Shown piece by piece: positions 1-8,343 of a DNA stretch of 64,000 bases (position 1 is the stretch's first letter; every line of letters begins with the position of its first letter). The position numbers and the translations under genes were made by a program. The DNA is from Clostridium_AW malenominatum. Lineage in GTDB: Bacteria > Bacillota > Clostridia > Clostridiales > Clostridiaceae. The stretch spans positions 1,426,001-1,490,000 of the forward strand of contig NZ_BAAACF010000001.1 of NCBI RefSeq assembly GCF_039521365.1, in the 5' to 3' direction. Under the pieces are notes generated by a model that had not been told where the DNA came from, searched no databases, and was given only the letters and a program-made list of their open reading frames with translations.

Positions 1-312
1 CCTTTTAGTAAAACTGCTGAAAAGCCTAGTTTTAAACCTTGTATGAAATCAGGAAAGATAAGCGAAAAAGGATTTGTATTATATTATTGCAATCAATGTC
101 CTTTTACTGCAAAATACGTTCCTATGCTTGAGGAAGTAGCTAAAAATCGAAATGTACCGCTTAAAGTAATAAAGTTTGAAACGACAGAGCAAGCTCAAAA
201 TGCACCTGCTCCATTTGCTTCATACAGTTTATTTTATAATGGTGATTTTATCACAAATGACATTTTATCTGATAAGAAATTTGAAAAACTTCTTGAAGAA
301 AAAGGTTTATAG
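1..312 (+). CDS. YoaP-type GNAT protein, C-terminal fragment (5' end off window)
   Basis: The reading frame is open from base 1 with no start, so this is the 3' end of a longer gene. The visible ~103 residues look like the C-terminal YoaP domain that follows a GNAT acetyltransferase domain in YoaP proteins. It has a thioredoxin-like start (YYCNQCPFT, a CxxC pair), then a segment resembling SLFYNGDFITNDILSDKKFEKLL, and ends shortly after. An internal ATG at 43 could be taken as a start, but it lacks a convincing ribosome site and the frame continues upstream. The substrate is unknown. The family call is from recognition only. Confidence 0.7.
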   Translation, partial: PFSKTAEKPSFKPCMKSGKISEKGFVLYYCNQCPFTAKYVPMLEEVAKNRNVPLKVIKFETTEQAQNAPAPFASYSLFYNGDFITNDILSDKKFEKLLEEKGL

Positions 313-385
313 AAAGAAAGGGAATATAATTTGTGTAAAGAATACTTATACAGAATAATTTAGATATTTATAGGAGAACTATCTT

Positions 386-1174
386 ATGAAAGCAGAGTTG
401 TATGAAAGAATACTGGGAACCGAACTGAAATATGTGAAATGTTTTTCGGATTATATTGAAGAACAGAAGATTATAAGATTTAAAGATAGTAAACTGGTTG
501 ATATGTACATGCATAATTTCATTTTTTTGAAAGAATTAATGGAGAAGGATGAATTAAGGATTTTTACTGAAAAGAAACTTAAAGAAGTGCAGAGAGAAGA
601 TAAGAAATATCTGCATATCATGATGGATTATGGTATAAAACCTCATGATTTAAAGAGTGTGATTCCTAAGCCTGAGATTACAGAATACTGCTTTATGGCT
701 GCTACACCGAAAGATTTAAAAAAATTGAAGATAAAGGATGACTGCTTTGTTTTAAAGGCAGATACTCTTGAAATACTCAATGATGGAAACCTAGTAGATA
801 TACAAGCTAATAAATCTGCTATGGGAGAAGAGTTTGCTAGAAAAAGAATCAAAAGGAAGAGTGAAGTGTACAAGAATAATCCTAATTTGAATCTTTATGT
901 ATGTTACAAAGGAAAGAAGCCTATAGGTAAATGCGAACTTTTCATAGAAGATGGCATTGCCAAGATTGAAGACTTTGATATAACTAAGGAATATCAAAAG
1001 CAAGGCTATGGCACTTCCATGCTACGGAAGTTGCTAGAGGAATCTTTGTGCGCAGACGTAGATATATTATACTTAATAACAGATTATTTGGATAGTGCCA
1101 AGGATATGTACAAAAAATGTGGATTCTCCATATGGGGTATTAAAACATCAATCTTATTCAAGGTATTATTTTAA
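386..1174 (+). CDS. GNAT family N-acetyltransferase
   Basis: A 262-residue protein. The C-terminal third carries the GNAT fold: a beta strand (YVCYKGKKPIGKCELF), a middle strand (IAKIEDFDITKEY), the acetyl-CoA loop QKQGYGTSML (Q/R-x-x-G-x-G/A type) and the last helix with YKKCGFSIWG. The N-terminal ~140 residues match no family I can name. A ribosome site (AGGAGAAC) lies 6-7 bases before the ATG. It stands alone between the YoaP fragment and a DUF1801 gene. The acceptor substrate cannot be read from the sequence. Confidence 0.75.
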   Translation: MKAELYERILGTELKYVKCFSDYIEEQKIIRFKDSKLVDMYMHNFIFLKELMEKDELRIFTEKKLKEVQREDKKYLHIMMDYGIKPHDLKSVIPKPEITEYCFMAATPKDLKKLKIKDDCFVLKADTLEILNDGNLVDIQANKSAMGEEFARKRIKRKSEVYKNNPNLNLYVCYKGKKPIGKCELFIEDGIAKIEDFDITKEYQKQGYGTSMLRKLLEESLCADVDILYLITDYLDSAKDMYKKCGFSIWGIKTSILFKVLF

Positions 1175-1285
1175 GAGCAAAGAGAATTGATTGATAAGCC
1201 AGAGCATGAACAAGCCACAAATATAATTAGAGAGGTATTAAAGGAAATAAGTTATTTATATAATGTGAATTTGAAAGGAGAAATC

Positions 1286-1678
1286 ATGGAAGAAGATAAA
1301 AATGTGTTTAAATCAATTGATGAATATATTTTGCAGTTTTCTCCTGAGGTTCAGGAAAAGCTTCAATCACTAAGAAATGTTATAAAAGAGTCTGCTCCAG
1401 ACGCAGAAGAAAAGATGAGCTGGCAAATGCCAACCTTTGCTTTGTACGGAAATCTAGTGCATTTCGCTGCTCATAAAAAGCATATCGGATTTTATCCTGG
1501 GCCCAGCGGAATTGACACATTCAAGCTTAAATTATCGGAGTATAAATGGTCAAAAGGAGCCGTGCAATTTCCAATAGAAAAGCCGCTGCCTTATGAACTA
1601 ATAGGTGAGATAGTTAGATTCAGAGTTGCCGAAAACATAAAGGAAGCAGAAAGCAAACTCAAAAAGAGAAAAAAGTAA
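1286..1678 (+). CDS. DUF1801 (YdhG-type) protein
   Basis: A 130-residue protein of the DUF1801 family, sometimes annotated as iron chaperone or YdhG. Diagnostic stretches are SIDEYILQFSPEVQEKL, EEKMSWQMPTF, HFAAHKKHIGFYPGP and the basic C-terminus. I chose the ATG at 1286 because AAAGGAGA precedes it by 5 bases and the family starts here. The frame stays open ~100 bases further upstream to 1187, with a different-looking peptide (KPEHEQATNII...), which may be a decayed neighbour rather than part of this protein. The molecular function is poorly defined in the family. Confidence 0.75.
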   Translation: MEEDKNVFKSIDEYILQFSPEVQEKLQSLRNVIKESAPDAEEKMSWQMPTFALYGNLVHFAAHKKHIGFYPGPSGIDTFKLKLSEYKWSKGAVQFPIEKPLPYELIGEIVRFRVAENIKEAESKLKKRKK

Positions 1679-1846
1679 CTTCTCATTATTTATATTGAAC
1701 GTCACAACAATAAAAATAATAATTTGTATTTTGAGATGGTAAATATCTTAAAATCCCATGATAAATGATAAATATAGAAAATGTTACTTTATATAATAAG
1801 CTTTAAAAGTAGTATATAATTTAACTTTAGAAAGGAGTACTTAAGC

Positions 1847-2374
1847 GTGAATATAACTATCAGGCAGGAGACGGAAAGAGATTATAAATTATCGGAGTAT
1901 ATTATAGAAAAAGCCTTTGAAAATGCTGAATATAGTGATCGTAAGGAGCAGTTCTTAGTTGAGAGACTGAGAAAAAGTAATGCATTCGTACCAGAACTTT
2001 CTCTCGTTGCAGAATTTGATGGAGAAATTGTAGGACATATCATGCTTACAAAACTTCTTATTAAGAATATTGACAAAGAACATGAATCATTGGCATTAGC
2101 TCCTGTTTCAGTTTTACCGCAACATCAAAATAAGAGTATTGGAAGTAAACTAATCATTGAAAGTATAAAAATTGCAAGAGAACTTAGCTTTAAGTCAGTA
2201 ATTGTTCTAGGACATGATAAATATTATCCACGATTTGGATTTAAGCCTGCAGATTTATGGGGAATAAAGGCTCCCTTTGATGTGCCAAAGGAATCATTTA
2301 TGGCATTAGAACTTGAAAGTGATAGCCTTACTAATGTGTCAGGAGTTGTAGTTTATCCTAAAGAATTTTTTTAA
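1847..2374 (+). CDS. GNAT family N-acetyltransferase (YhbS-like)
   Basis: A 175-residue protein of the YhbS-like GNAT group. It has an N-terminal IRQETERDY start, a central strand (EIVGHIMLTKL), the strand/loop LALAPVSVLPQHQNKSIGSKL that binds acetyl-CoA, VIVLGHDKYYPRFGFKPA near the active site, and a C-terminal FMALEL strand. The start is GTG, 8 bases after AAAGGAGT. A TATAAT box lies ~30 bases upstream of the ribosome site. The gene is convergent with the hydrolase that follows, and the two share a bidirectional terminator. The substrate is not known. Confidence 0.8.
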   Translation: MNITIRQETERDYKLSEYIIEKAFENAEYSDRKEQFLVERLRKSNAFVPELSLVAEFDGEIVGHIMLTKLLIKNIDKEHESLALAPVSVLPQHQNKSIGSKLIIESIKIARELSFKSVIVLGHDKYYPRFGFKPADLWGIKAPFDVPKESFMALELESDSLTNVSGVVVYPKEFF

Positions 2375-2413
2375 CTTAACTTCAATATGTTTTATATAGA
2401 AATAATGACTACA

Positions 2414-2457
2414 TAGAAATGCCGTAAAATTTGTTTAAGAGTTTTACGGCATTTCTA
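2414..2457. terminator. Bidirectional intrinsic terminator
   Basis: Perfect 16-bp arms (TAGAAATGCCGTAAAA and its complement) surround a 12-base loop, with A- and T-rich flanks on both sides. It lies between convergent genes and can terminate both. Confidence 0.9.
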
Positions 2458-2466
2458 TAATATAAT

Positions 2467-3279
2467 TTATTTCTCAATAAATTGTGCTAATTCCATGTTG
2501 AATTTATCACGCTCTTCCCAGAACAATCCGTGACCACTATATTTAAAAGGTACTAACTTAGAGTTTTTAATTCCTTTATTCTGTACAATAGCCAATGAAA
2601 ATGGACAAACTTTGTCATGAATACCATGAAGAATTAAAGTGGGAACGCAAATTTTACTTAAATCAGAAAATAAACTTTCATCTCTAAGTGATGTAGCAAG
2701 GGCTGCAGTTGACCAACCTGCTGCCTGTAATCCTAGTTGGAAGAACCAATCTGAAAAAGGACTAGTTGTATTTTGAAAGAAGAATATATCTCCAAAACCC
2801 TGAAGCATTTTAGGACGATCAATATATGTTTCTTGAATAAGTTTAGTTACTTCCTCCTTTGGTAATCCATATGGAAAATTTGGACGCTTAGTAAAGCTAG
2901 GAGCGGCAGCAGCGAAAAGAGCAAGTTTAGATACTCCGTAACCGCTATGGCGAGCCATATAGCGAATTGCAATTGCTCCACCCACAGAATGTCCTGCTAG
3001 CGTAAAATCTTGTAATTTTAGTGATTCAACCACACATCGAACATCATCGGCCAATCGATCGTAATCGTATTCGCTCCAAGGCTTATCAGAATTACCGAAT
3101 CCTCTAATATCTATTCCAATACATCTATATCCCATTCTAGGAAGTTGATTAAATTGATATTCAAATAAATTGTGATTTGCTGGCCAACCATGTATAAACA
3201 ATATTGTGTTATTTCCCTCAGGATTAACATCTTCTACATAAATTTTTACCTTTGGTTCTACGTAAACGTAGTATCCCAT
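2467..3279 (-). CDS. Alpha/beta-fold hydrolase
   Basis: A 270-residue alpha/beta hydrolase. The oxyanion region is FIHGWPANH. The nucleophile elbow is GHSVGG (Ser near residue 97), the acid is probably the Asp in ILHGIHDKVCPF, and the catalytic His is in YSGHGLFWEE near the C-terminus. DIRGFGNSDKP is typical of the haloperoxidase/esterase/epoxide hydrolase branch. There is no signal peptide, so it is cytoplasmic. The ATG follows a GGGGGAGA ribosome site. The exact substrate cannot be told from motifs. Confidence 0.85.
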   Translation of the reverse strand: MGYYVYVEPKVKIYVEDVNPEGNNTILFIHGWPANHNLFEYQFNQLPRMGYRCIGIDIRGFGNSDKPWSEYDYDRLADDVRCVVESLKLQDFTLAGHSVGGAIAIRYMARHSGYGVSKLALFAAAAPSFTKRPNFPYGLPKEEVTKLIQETYIDRPKMLQGFGDIFFFQNTTSPFSDWFFQLGLQAAGWSTAALATSLRDESLFSDLSKICVPTLILHGIHDKVCPFSLAIVQNKGIKNSKLVPFKYSGHGLFWEERDKFNMELAQFIEK

Positions 3280-3328
3280 ATAAATTTCTCCCCCATTAAT
3301 AGAACTATATCAATAATTATGTTATGCG

Positions 3329-3365
3329 ATTTAAGAAACGTTGTGCTTTCTAATATTTCTTAAAT
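3329..3365. promoter_or_regulatory. Inverted repeat in divergent promoter region
   Basis: Two perfect 10-bp arms, ATTTAAGAAA (3329-3338) and TTTCTTAAAT (3356-3365), are separated by 17 bases between the divergent hydrolase and GNAT genes. It may be a repressor operator or a structured leader. Confidence 0.4.
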
Positions 3366-3438
3366 TAATCTTAAAATAGAGGGTATTACTTTTTTGTGAA
3401 GAATAATAATTTAAAAGAATTAAAGGGAGAAATAAACT

Positions 3439-3930
3439 ATGAATATACGTTTGGCAAAATTAGATGATGAAGAAAAAATAGCTAAATTAGTAGCACAATT
3501 TAGAGTGGATTTAAGAAAATTTAAAACAGTCATATCAAGCCCTAATATAGAGGAAGGAAAAGAGGAATTTAGAGAGTATATGGATAAAAAATATCCTATT
3601 TTTGTGGCTGAAGATACAAATAAAGAGTTGTTAGGATATTTAGTGTGTCGCATTGATAAAGAGATAGTTTGGGCTGAATCCTTATTTGTTTCTTATAATG
3701 TAAGAAGAAGCGGAATAGGATCAAAGTTGTATGAAAAGGCAGAGGAAATTGCACAGGAAATTGGCTGTAGTACCGTATATAATTGGGTGCATCCTAATAA
3801 TGATAAAATAATACCCTTTTTATCTAAAAAAGGATACAATGTTTTAAATCTTATTGAAATAAGAAAAGCAAGGGAAAATGAGGTATTAACTCAAAAAATA
3901 GGGGTTGGTAAATATGACTTTGATTATTAA
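3439..3930 (+). CDS. GNAT family N-acetyltransferase
   Basis: A 163-residue GNAT protein. The first strand is NIRLAKLDDEEKIAKL, followed by PIFVAEDTNKELLGYLVC, the core strand IVWAESLFVSYNVRRSGIGSKL with the acetyl-CoA loop RRSGIG, and the C-terminal NWVHPNNDKIIPFLSKKGYN. AAAGGGAG lies 10 bases before the ATG. It is divergent from the upstream hydrolase. The profile is that of small aminoglycoside- or peptide-type acetyltransferases of undefined substrate. Confidence 0.8.
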   Translation: MNIRLAKLDDEEKIAKLVAQFRVDLRKFKTVISSPNIEEGKEEFREYMDKKYPIFVAEDTNKELLGYLVCRIDKEIVWAESLFVSYNVRRSGIGSKLYEKAEEIAQEIGCSTVYNWVHPNNDKIIPFLSKKGYNVLNLIEIRKARENEVLTQKIGVGKYDFDY

Positions 3931-3985
3931 TTATAGAATATGAAGTTATTATTAATTATGAGCGGAGTTCAATTTAAAAAATTTT

Positions 3986-3999
3986 ATATACCGGTATAT
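3986..3999. promoter_or_regulatory. 14-bp perfect palindrome upstream of 4031 gene
   Basis: ATATACCGGTATAT is a perfect palindrome with a CCGG core in very AT-rich DNA, ending 31 bases before the ATG at 4031. The position would suit an operator overlapping the promoter or leader. Confidence 0.3.
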
Positions 4000-4030
4000 T
4001 TTATATGATTTGTAAAAGGTGGAGATGATA

Positions 4031-4777
4031 ATGAAAATAGATTTCTTTTATTGGAATTATCAATGTCCAATAAATAATGAAAATATTATGTTACTAAATG
4101 AATTAAAAACTGATTTTAAAATAAACTATTATGATATTTCTGTTGATCCCCAAATTGCAATAGATAATAATATATACTTTCCATTTCTTACGGTTTTTAA
4201 TAATACTATAAGATGGAGAGGCCCTTTAAAAAAAGATATTATAGAAAAGATTAAGAAAGGTAAAGAAGTAGTAGAAACACCTTATATGATTAAACTTGGC
4301 GAACAAAAATTTTATGGAGAAATAGTAGAACTTAATGATTCAAATATTCACTTGCTTTCTAATGGATGCACCATGAATAATTGTTCAGCTAGCTGTTTAA
4401 AAAAGAAACAGTTCTTATCAAGTGTGTGTGATGATTTTTATGGATATTTGCACTTAAATAATGGAAAAGTAGTTGGTGGAGTAGAGTATATCCCGTCATT
4501 ACAAGTACCATATAATGTTGCAAAGGATGAAGAAACTGCTTTTTTAACCTGTATTTATCATTCTTCTACTGAATATGATTATAAGTCATATCCATTGGAA
4601 AAATTAGAACAAAGATTATCTAAAAAATATAAGAGTATTATAGCAATAAGTGGTGAAGAAGGCACTTTCCCTAATGGAAACTTACAGTGGTTTTTAAATC
4701 ATGGATATATTGATAATGGAGTGATAAGTATAGAAGAAAATTATTGCAAGCTCCATTTGATGAGCAAAAGTTTATAG
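4031..4777 (+). CDS. Thioredoxin-fold N-terminus plus unknown C-terminal domain
   Basis: A 248-residue protein. The first ~75 residues look thioredoxin/glutaredoxin-like (MKIDFFYWNYQCPIN, then a proline-containing FPFLTVFNNTIRWRG segment), with a single Cys rather than a CxxC pair. A Cys cluster (CTMNNCSASCLKKK) follows near residue 115. The last 80 residues end with an ISGEEGTFPNGNLQWFLNHGY stretch that recalls the GNAT last-helix region. The whole may be a divergent relative of YoaP-type proteins like the fragment at the left edge. I chose the ATG at 4031 because AAGGTGGAG precedes it by 6 bases. The function is unknown. Confidence 0.55.
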   Translation: MKIDFFYWNYQCPINNENIMLLNELKTDFKINYYDISVDPQIAIDNNIYFPFLTVFNNTIRWRGPLKKDIIEKIKKGKEVVETPYMIKLGEQKFYGEIVELNDSNIHLLSNGCTMNNCSASCLKKKQFLSSVCDDFYGYLHLNNGKVVGGVEYIPSLQVPYNVAKDEETAFLTCIYHSSTEYDYKSYPLEKLEQRLSKKYKSIIAISGEEGTFPNGNLQWFLNHGYIDNGVISIEENYCKLHLMSKSL

Positions 4778-4808
4778 GCATATTTTTAAAAAGGGAGGGT
4801 GTATAACA

Positions 4809-5534
4809 ATGATAGAATATGGAAGAAGTATTAAGTGGTATAATAATTATAGAGATGAAGTAGAGTTTTCAGAGTATAATAAATTTGATTTTATGCAAAT
4901 TTGGTTTGTGAAGGGTGAATTAGCCATTGATAAGGTATTGTCTCCCAAAGAACAATATGTCTTAAATTCTAAATTTCCAGTAATAATTCATGCGTTATAT
5001 GATATTGATGATTATGATAAATATAATGATGAATTGATTCGTATATTAAAATATTTAAATCATAAGGAAGTTATTATTCATCCTGTATGTGAAAGTATTC
5101 CCATAAATTCAGAAACCATATATACCCTTGCAGAGAATATTTATAAAACAAACCAACTACTTAAAGGAAGCAACATAAAACTATACATTGAGAATAATAG
5201 TGTAATTGATAGGATTAATTATACACCAGAAGACTTAAAAATAGTATTTGATAGAAATCCTGATGTGGAGCTAATTCTTGACATTGCTCATATAGATGAC
5301 TATAGCCATTTGCAAAAAATTCTCGAAGTAAAATTTCCTAAATGTCTACATATAGCAGATAAACGTTTTAGTGTAGAGCATGAACATCTTCCGATAGGAC
5401 AAGGTGAACTTGATTTTAAGTTGATTTTTCAAAACTATTTAAAAGGCTATGATGGAAAAATTATATTTGAAGTAGTTGACACAGATGAAGAAATTATTAA
5501 ATCAAAGAATATAATAGAAAGGATAGTAAAATGA
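4809..5534 (+). CDS. TIM-barrel protein, sugar isomerase/AP endonuclease-2 like
   Basis: A 241-residue protein with the pattern of the xylose isomerase-like TIM barrel. Strands ending in acidic or His residues are visible: VIIHALYD, EVIIHPVCES, LYIENN, VELILDIAHID, CLHIADKR, and IIFEVVD at the end. His, Glu and Asp at strand ends are the usual metal ligands. AGGGAGG precedes the ATG. The stop overlaps the start of the next gene (ATGA), so the pair is probably co-translated. The substrate is unknown. Confidence 0.7.
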   Translation: MIEYGRSIKWYNNYRDEVEFSEYNKFDFMQIWFVKGELAIDKVLSPKEQYVLNSKFPVIIHALYDIDDYDKYNDELIRILKYLNHKEVIIHPVCESIPINSETIYTLAENIYKTNQLLKGSNIKLYIENNSVIDRINYTPEDLKIVFDRNPDVELILDIAHIDDYSHLQKILEVKFPKCLHIADKRFSVEHEHLPIGQGELDFKLIFQNYLKGYDGKIIFEVVDTDEEIIKSKNIIERIVK

Positions 5535-5800
5535 CTAATTTTTTCAGGAGCTATTATAAAAATATAATTTTTATAATCATAGTTTTATTTACTTTTATAG
5601 CATGTATGATAAGTAGAAGTTCTTATGTAATATTTATTATTCTATGTTTAATAACAGATGGAGTATCCCTAGCTAATAATCATTACTATAAAAAAGATTT
5701 ATATTATAGTAGACCAATGTATATAAAGGCAATATTAGTTGGTATATTAGTTGCTTTTATAATAGAACAAAGGGGAGAAGTTATAAAATATTTCATCTAA
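5531..5800 (+). CDS. Small membrane protein
   Basis: An 89-residue protein with about three hydrophobic segments (residues 12-28 IIFIIIVLFTFIACMIS, 32-45, and 66-80 IKAILVGILVAFIIE) and short polar loops. It is coupled to the TIM-barrel gene by a 4-base overlap and followed 25 bases later by a lipoprotein gene, so the three may work together at the membrane. No family is recognised. Confidence 0.6.
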   Translation: MTNFFRSYYKNIIFIIIVLFTFIACMISRSSYVIFIILCLITDGVSLANNHYYKKDLYYSRPMYIKAILVGILVAFIIEQRGEVIKYFI

Positions 5801-5825
5801 AATAAGAAAGATAAAAGGTGATAAG

Positions 5826-7061
5826 ATGTACAATAAAAAAATATTAAGTTCAATTTTAATAGCAATTAGTTCGCTTTTTCTTTTAATAGGATGCAATGGT
5901 ACTGCAGAAAAAAATAGTGAAAGTGAAGTGAAAACTAATAGTAATATTACCGAAAATGATAAGAAAAGTGAATCGCATATAATTAGTTCAGGGCTTTTAG
6001 TAGGTTTATCCTATGACGGTAAAGAGGATAGAAAAATCAATGAATTTAACATGCCATCAAAGGAATTTAGAACCTTATGGATTTATCATAATGGTAGTAA
6101 ATTTATAGTAAAAGAAAAAGACAAATCAATAGTTACGCCATATAAGGATAAGTTCTATGAAATTAAAAATGATTATTTTGAGATTAAAGAGAAAAATAAA
6201 GAAAATGAATCTGAAGGTTTTTATTTAAAATACAATTCCTATTATAGTTGGAACAGTATAGTGAGTAAAGCTATAGGAGAGCCAGATAAACCTTTTTTTA
6301 CAGAAGAATCCTTTAAGGATAAATTTATTGCAAAAAATGATGATTGGCCATTTAAGTCAAATATGGAGAGAGTGGATTATATAGGTAATAACTACGCATG
6401 TATAAATAGCGATTACTACGAAACTGGTGGCGGTACCTATAGAAGTGGCAGAAACCATATAAAACTATTTGATATAGCCAGTTTAGGTAGCAATAATTTT
6501 AGAGATAAAAATGGAAAGCTCTATGATTTATTAGATGAAAATGTTAGAAAAGAACTTAAAGCACTTGTAGACAAAAAAAATAATGAATTTAAGGCTGATG
6601 ATGGAAATAAAGAGGACTCATTTATTAAAGTAGAAAGAGTTGTAGATATTGACAACTTGTCTCTCCGAAGAAAAGAAGGTAAGTGGATAGTTCAAATACC
6701 TGTTTATGAAAGATATATCCATGAAGGTAATGGCAGCAACTTTTATAAAGTTACAGAATTTATTCCTTATCAGTGCAAATTACCATCCTCAATAACATCC
6801 TATGATAGTTTATCCATGACCTGGGATGATATTAAGAAAGCAGTACCAGATGCTATAGATGCTATGTCTTCTCCAGAGGGTGAACTAATGTCAGTAACTA
6901 CAAAGGATCAATTATTAATTTTTATAAACCCAAAAGAGGACATGAAAAATGCTGATTTGAAAATTCCACTAAATAACAATGAGATAGTCATATCAAATCA
7001 ATGGGCAACAGGGAACTATGTAGAAAAGTGGAATAAGGATTTAGATATATTATTCAAGTAA
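5826..7061 (+). CDS. Putative lipoprotein, unknown function
   Basis: A 411-residue protein with a lipoprotein signal: basic MYNKK, a hydrophobic core, then lipobox LIGC with the lipidated Cys near residue 23. A low-complexity linker rich in Ser, Asn, Glu and Lys follows, then a mixed alpha/beta domain rich in Tyr and Trp. It would be anchored on the outer face of the membrane. AAAGGTGATAAG precedes the ATG. I recognise no catalytic motif. It follows the small membrane protein and may belong to the same transcript. Confidence 0.65.
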   Translation: MYNKKILSSILIAISSLFLLIGCNGTAEKNSESEVKTNSNITENDKKSESHIISSGLLVGLSYDGKEDRKINEFNMPSKEFRTLWIYHNGSKFIVKEKDKSIVTPYKDKFYEIKNDYFEIKEKNKENESEGFYLKYNSYYSWNSIVSKAIGEPDKPFFTEESFKDKFIAKNDDWPFKSNMERVDYIGNNYACINSDYYETGGGTYRSGRNHIKLFDIASLGSNNFRDKNGKLYDLLDENVRKELKALVDKKNNEFKADDGNKEDSFIKVERVVDIDNLSLRRKEGKWIVQIPVYERYIHEGNGSNFYKVTEFIPYQCKLPSSITSYDSLSMTWDDIKKAVPDAIDAMSSPEGELMSVTTKDQLLIFINPKEDMKNADLKIPLNNNEIVISNQWATGNYVEKWNKDLDILFK

Positions 7062-7141
7062 ATTTCAAGACTTATAAAGTAAGCTTGATTACTGTAGATA
7101 AAATAAATGATACGCAATGTAAGTAGAGATGGAGGATTTAT

Positions 7142-7516
7142 ATGAGATACGGATGGCTTGACGAATACTGTCTTTCTAAAAAAGCAGCAGAAAAAGACTT
7201 TAAGGTAGAATGGAATGCAACAAGATACCTTATCGGAGGAAAAATGTTTCTTATGCAAGGTGGAGATAAAAATAAAAAAGCTATTGCTACCATGAAATGT
7301 GAGCCTACATTTGGACAACTTTTAAGAGAGAAATATGAACATATTATCCCTGGATATTATATGAATAAGGAGCACTGGAATTCGGTATATTTAGAGGGAG
7401 ATGTATCTGATGATATTTTAAAACAAATGATAGATATGTCTTATGAATTAGTATTAAATTCTTTGAGTAAAAAGAAGATACAGGAAATTATGGAAGGGAA
7501 AAGTGAGGAAGTGTAA
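7142..7516 (+). CDS. MmcQ/YjbR family protein
   Basis: A 124-residue protein of the MmcQ/YjbR (DUF419) family, small CyaY-like DNA-binding-fold proteins. Diagnostic parts are the short strand pattern KVEWNATRYLIGGKMFLM, ATMKCEPTFGQLLREKYEHIIPGYYMNKEHWNSV and the C-terminal helix MIDMSYELVLNSLSKK. GGAGG precedes the ATG. It is followed 5 bases later by the amide hydrolase gene, so the two are probably co-transcribed. The biological role of the family is unsettled. Confidence 0.75.
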   Translation: MRYGWLDEYCLSKKAAEKDFKVEWNATRYLIGGKMFLMQGGDKNKKAIATMKCEPTFGQLLREKYEHIIPGYYMNKEHWNSVYLEGDVSDDILKQMIDMSYELVLNSLSKKKIQEIMEGKSEEV

Positions 7517-7521
7517 ATTAA

Positions 7522-8343
7522 ATGTGTACAAGTTTTGTAGTTCATTCAAAAAAGACATTCATAGGTATGAATTTTGATAATAAAAACCCAATAAAAATTA
7601 TGATTAAAGATGATAATCAGTTTTTAGTTCTAGTTAATGAAAATGGACAATTTACTCCTTCTTTTGGTTGCAATAGAAATGGAACATTTATGAATACACT
7701 AATGGTTGATTCAAATGAAGATGGGAAATACAGAAGAGGTAAAAATGTTATTCATATTATGAGATTGCTTGAAGATATTTTAGGAGAGAAGATTAAGCCT
7801 GATTCACTAAGAGATTTATTTAAGAATAATCTTATTGTTAATGTGCCTAATTATAGTGTACATAGTATGATTGCAGGAAAAAATAAAGATGCATATATTG
7901 TGGAGCCAGGAAGAAATAATATAGATATTAGTTCATTTAACCGAGATTTTATGGTATTGAGTTGTTTTCCTTTATCGGATTATATTGGTGAAGATTATAC
8001 TAAGGTGAAGGGAACAGGAGCTGAACGTTATAAAAAAGCATATGAAATGATAATAAAAAATCATCATTCCTTTAATATTGATGTTGGTTTTTCTATATTA
8101 AAAGAAACTATGCAACAAGAGGGTGATTATCCTACACAGTTTTCCATGGTTTCAATTCCTGAAGAAAATGTAATTTATTTTACTATAAATGGAGATTTTA
8201 CTAAAGGCTTTGAGTTTTCTTTTTTAGATAATAAAATACGAACTGGCTTTGGCTTTGCAGAAAAAAATAGCTACCTTCTTTCTAAAAAGGGGATATTGTT
8301 ATGTGAACTTGAAAACTTAATTAGAAATGGAGAAAAAATATGA
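7522..8343 (+). CDS. Linear amide C-N hydrolase (choloylglycine hydrolase family)
   Basis: A 273-residue Ntn-hydrolase. The sequence starts MCTSFV, so removal of Met exposes Cys2 as the N-terminal nucleophile, as in bile-salt hydrolases and penicillin V acylases. Later family features include GMNFDN (substrate Asp), the SFGCNRNGTFMNTLMVD segment and the C-terminal FSMVSIPEENVIYFTING strand. No signal peptide is present, so it is cytoplasmic. The stop overlaps the next start by 4 bases. The amide substrate (conjugated bile salt, acyl-homoserine lactone, penicillin or a peptide-like precursor) cannot be decided here. Confidence 0.75.
   Translation: MCTSFVVHSKKTFIGMNFDNKNPIKIMIKDDNQFLVLVNENGQFTPSFGCNRNGTFMNTLMVDSNEDGKYRRGKNVIHIMRLLEDILGEKIKPDSLRDLFKNNLIVNVPNYSVHSMIAGKNKDAYIVEPGRNNIDISSFNRDFMVLSCFPLSDYIGEDYTKVKGTGAERYKKAYEMIIKNHHSFNIDVGFSILKETMQQEGDYPTQFSMVSIPEENVIYFTINGDFTKGFEFSFLDNKIRTGFGFAEKNSYLLSKKGILLCELENLIRNGEKI

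Noticed and set aside
1187..1285. N-terminal extension of the DUF1801 protein
   Set aside because: The frame is open, but a good ribosome site precedes the ATG at 1286 and the family starts there. The extension does not look like DUF1801. It could be a remnant of another gene, but there is too little to call a pseudogene.
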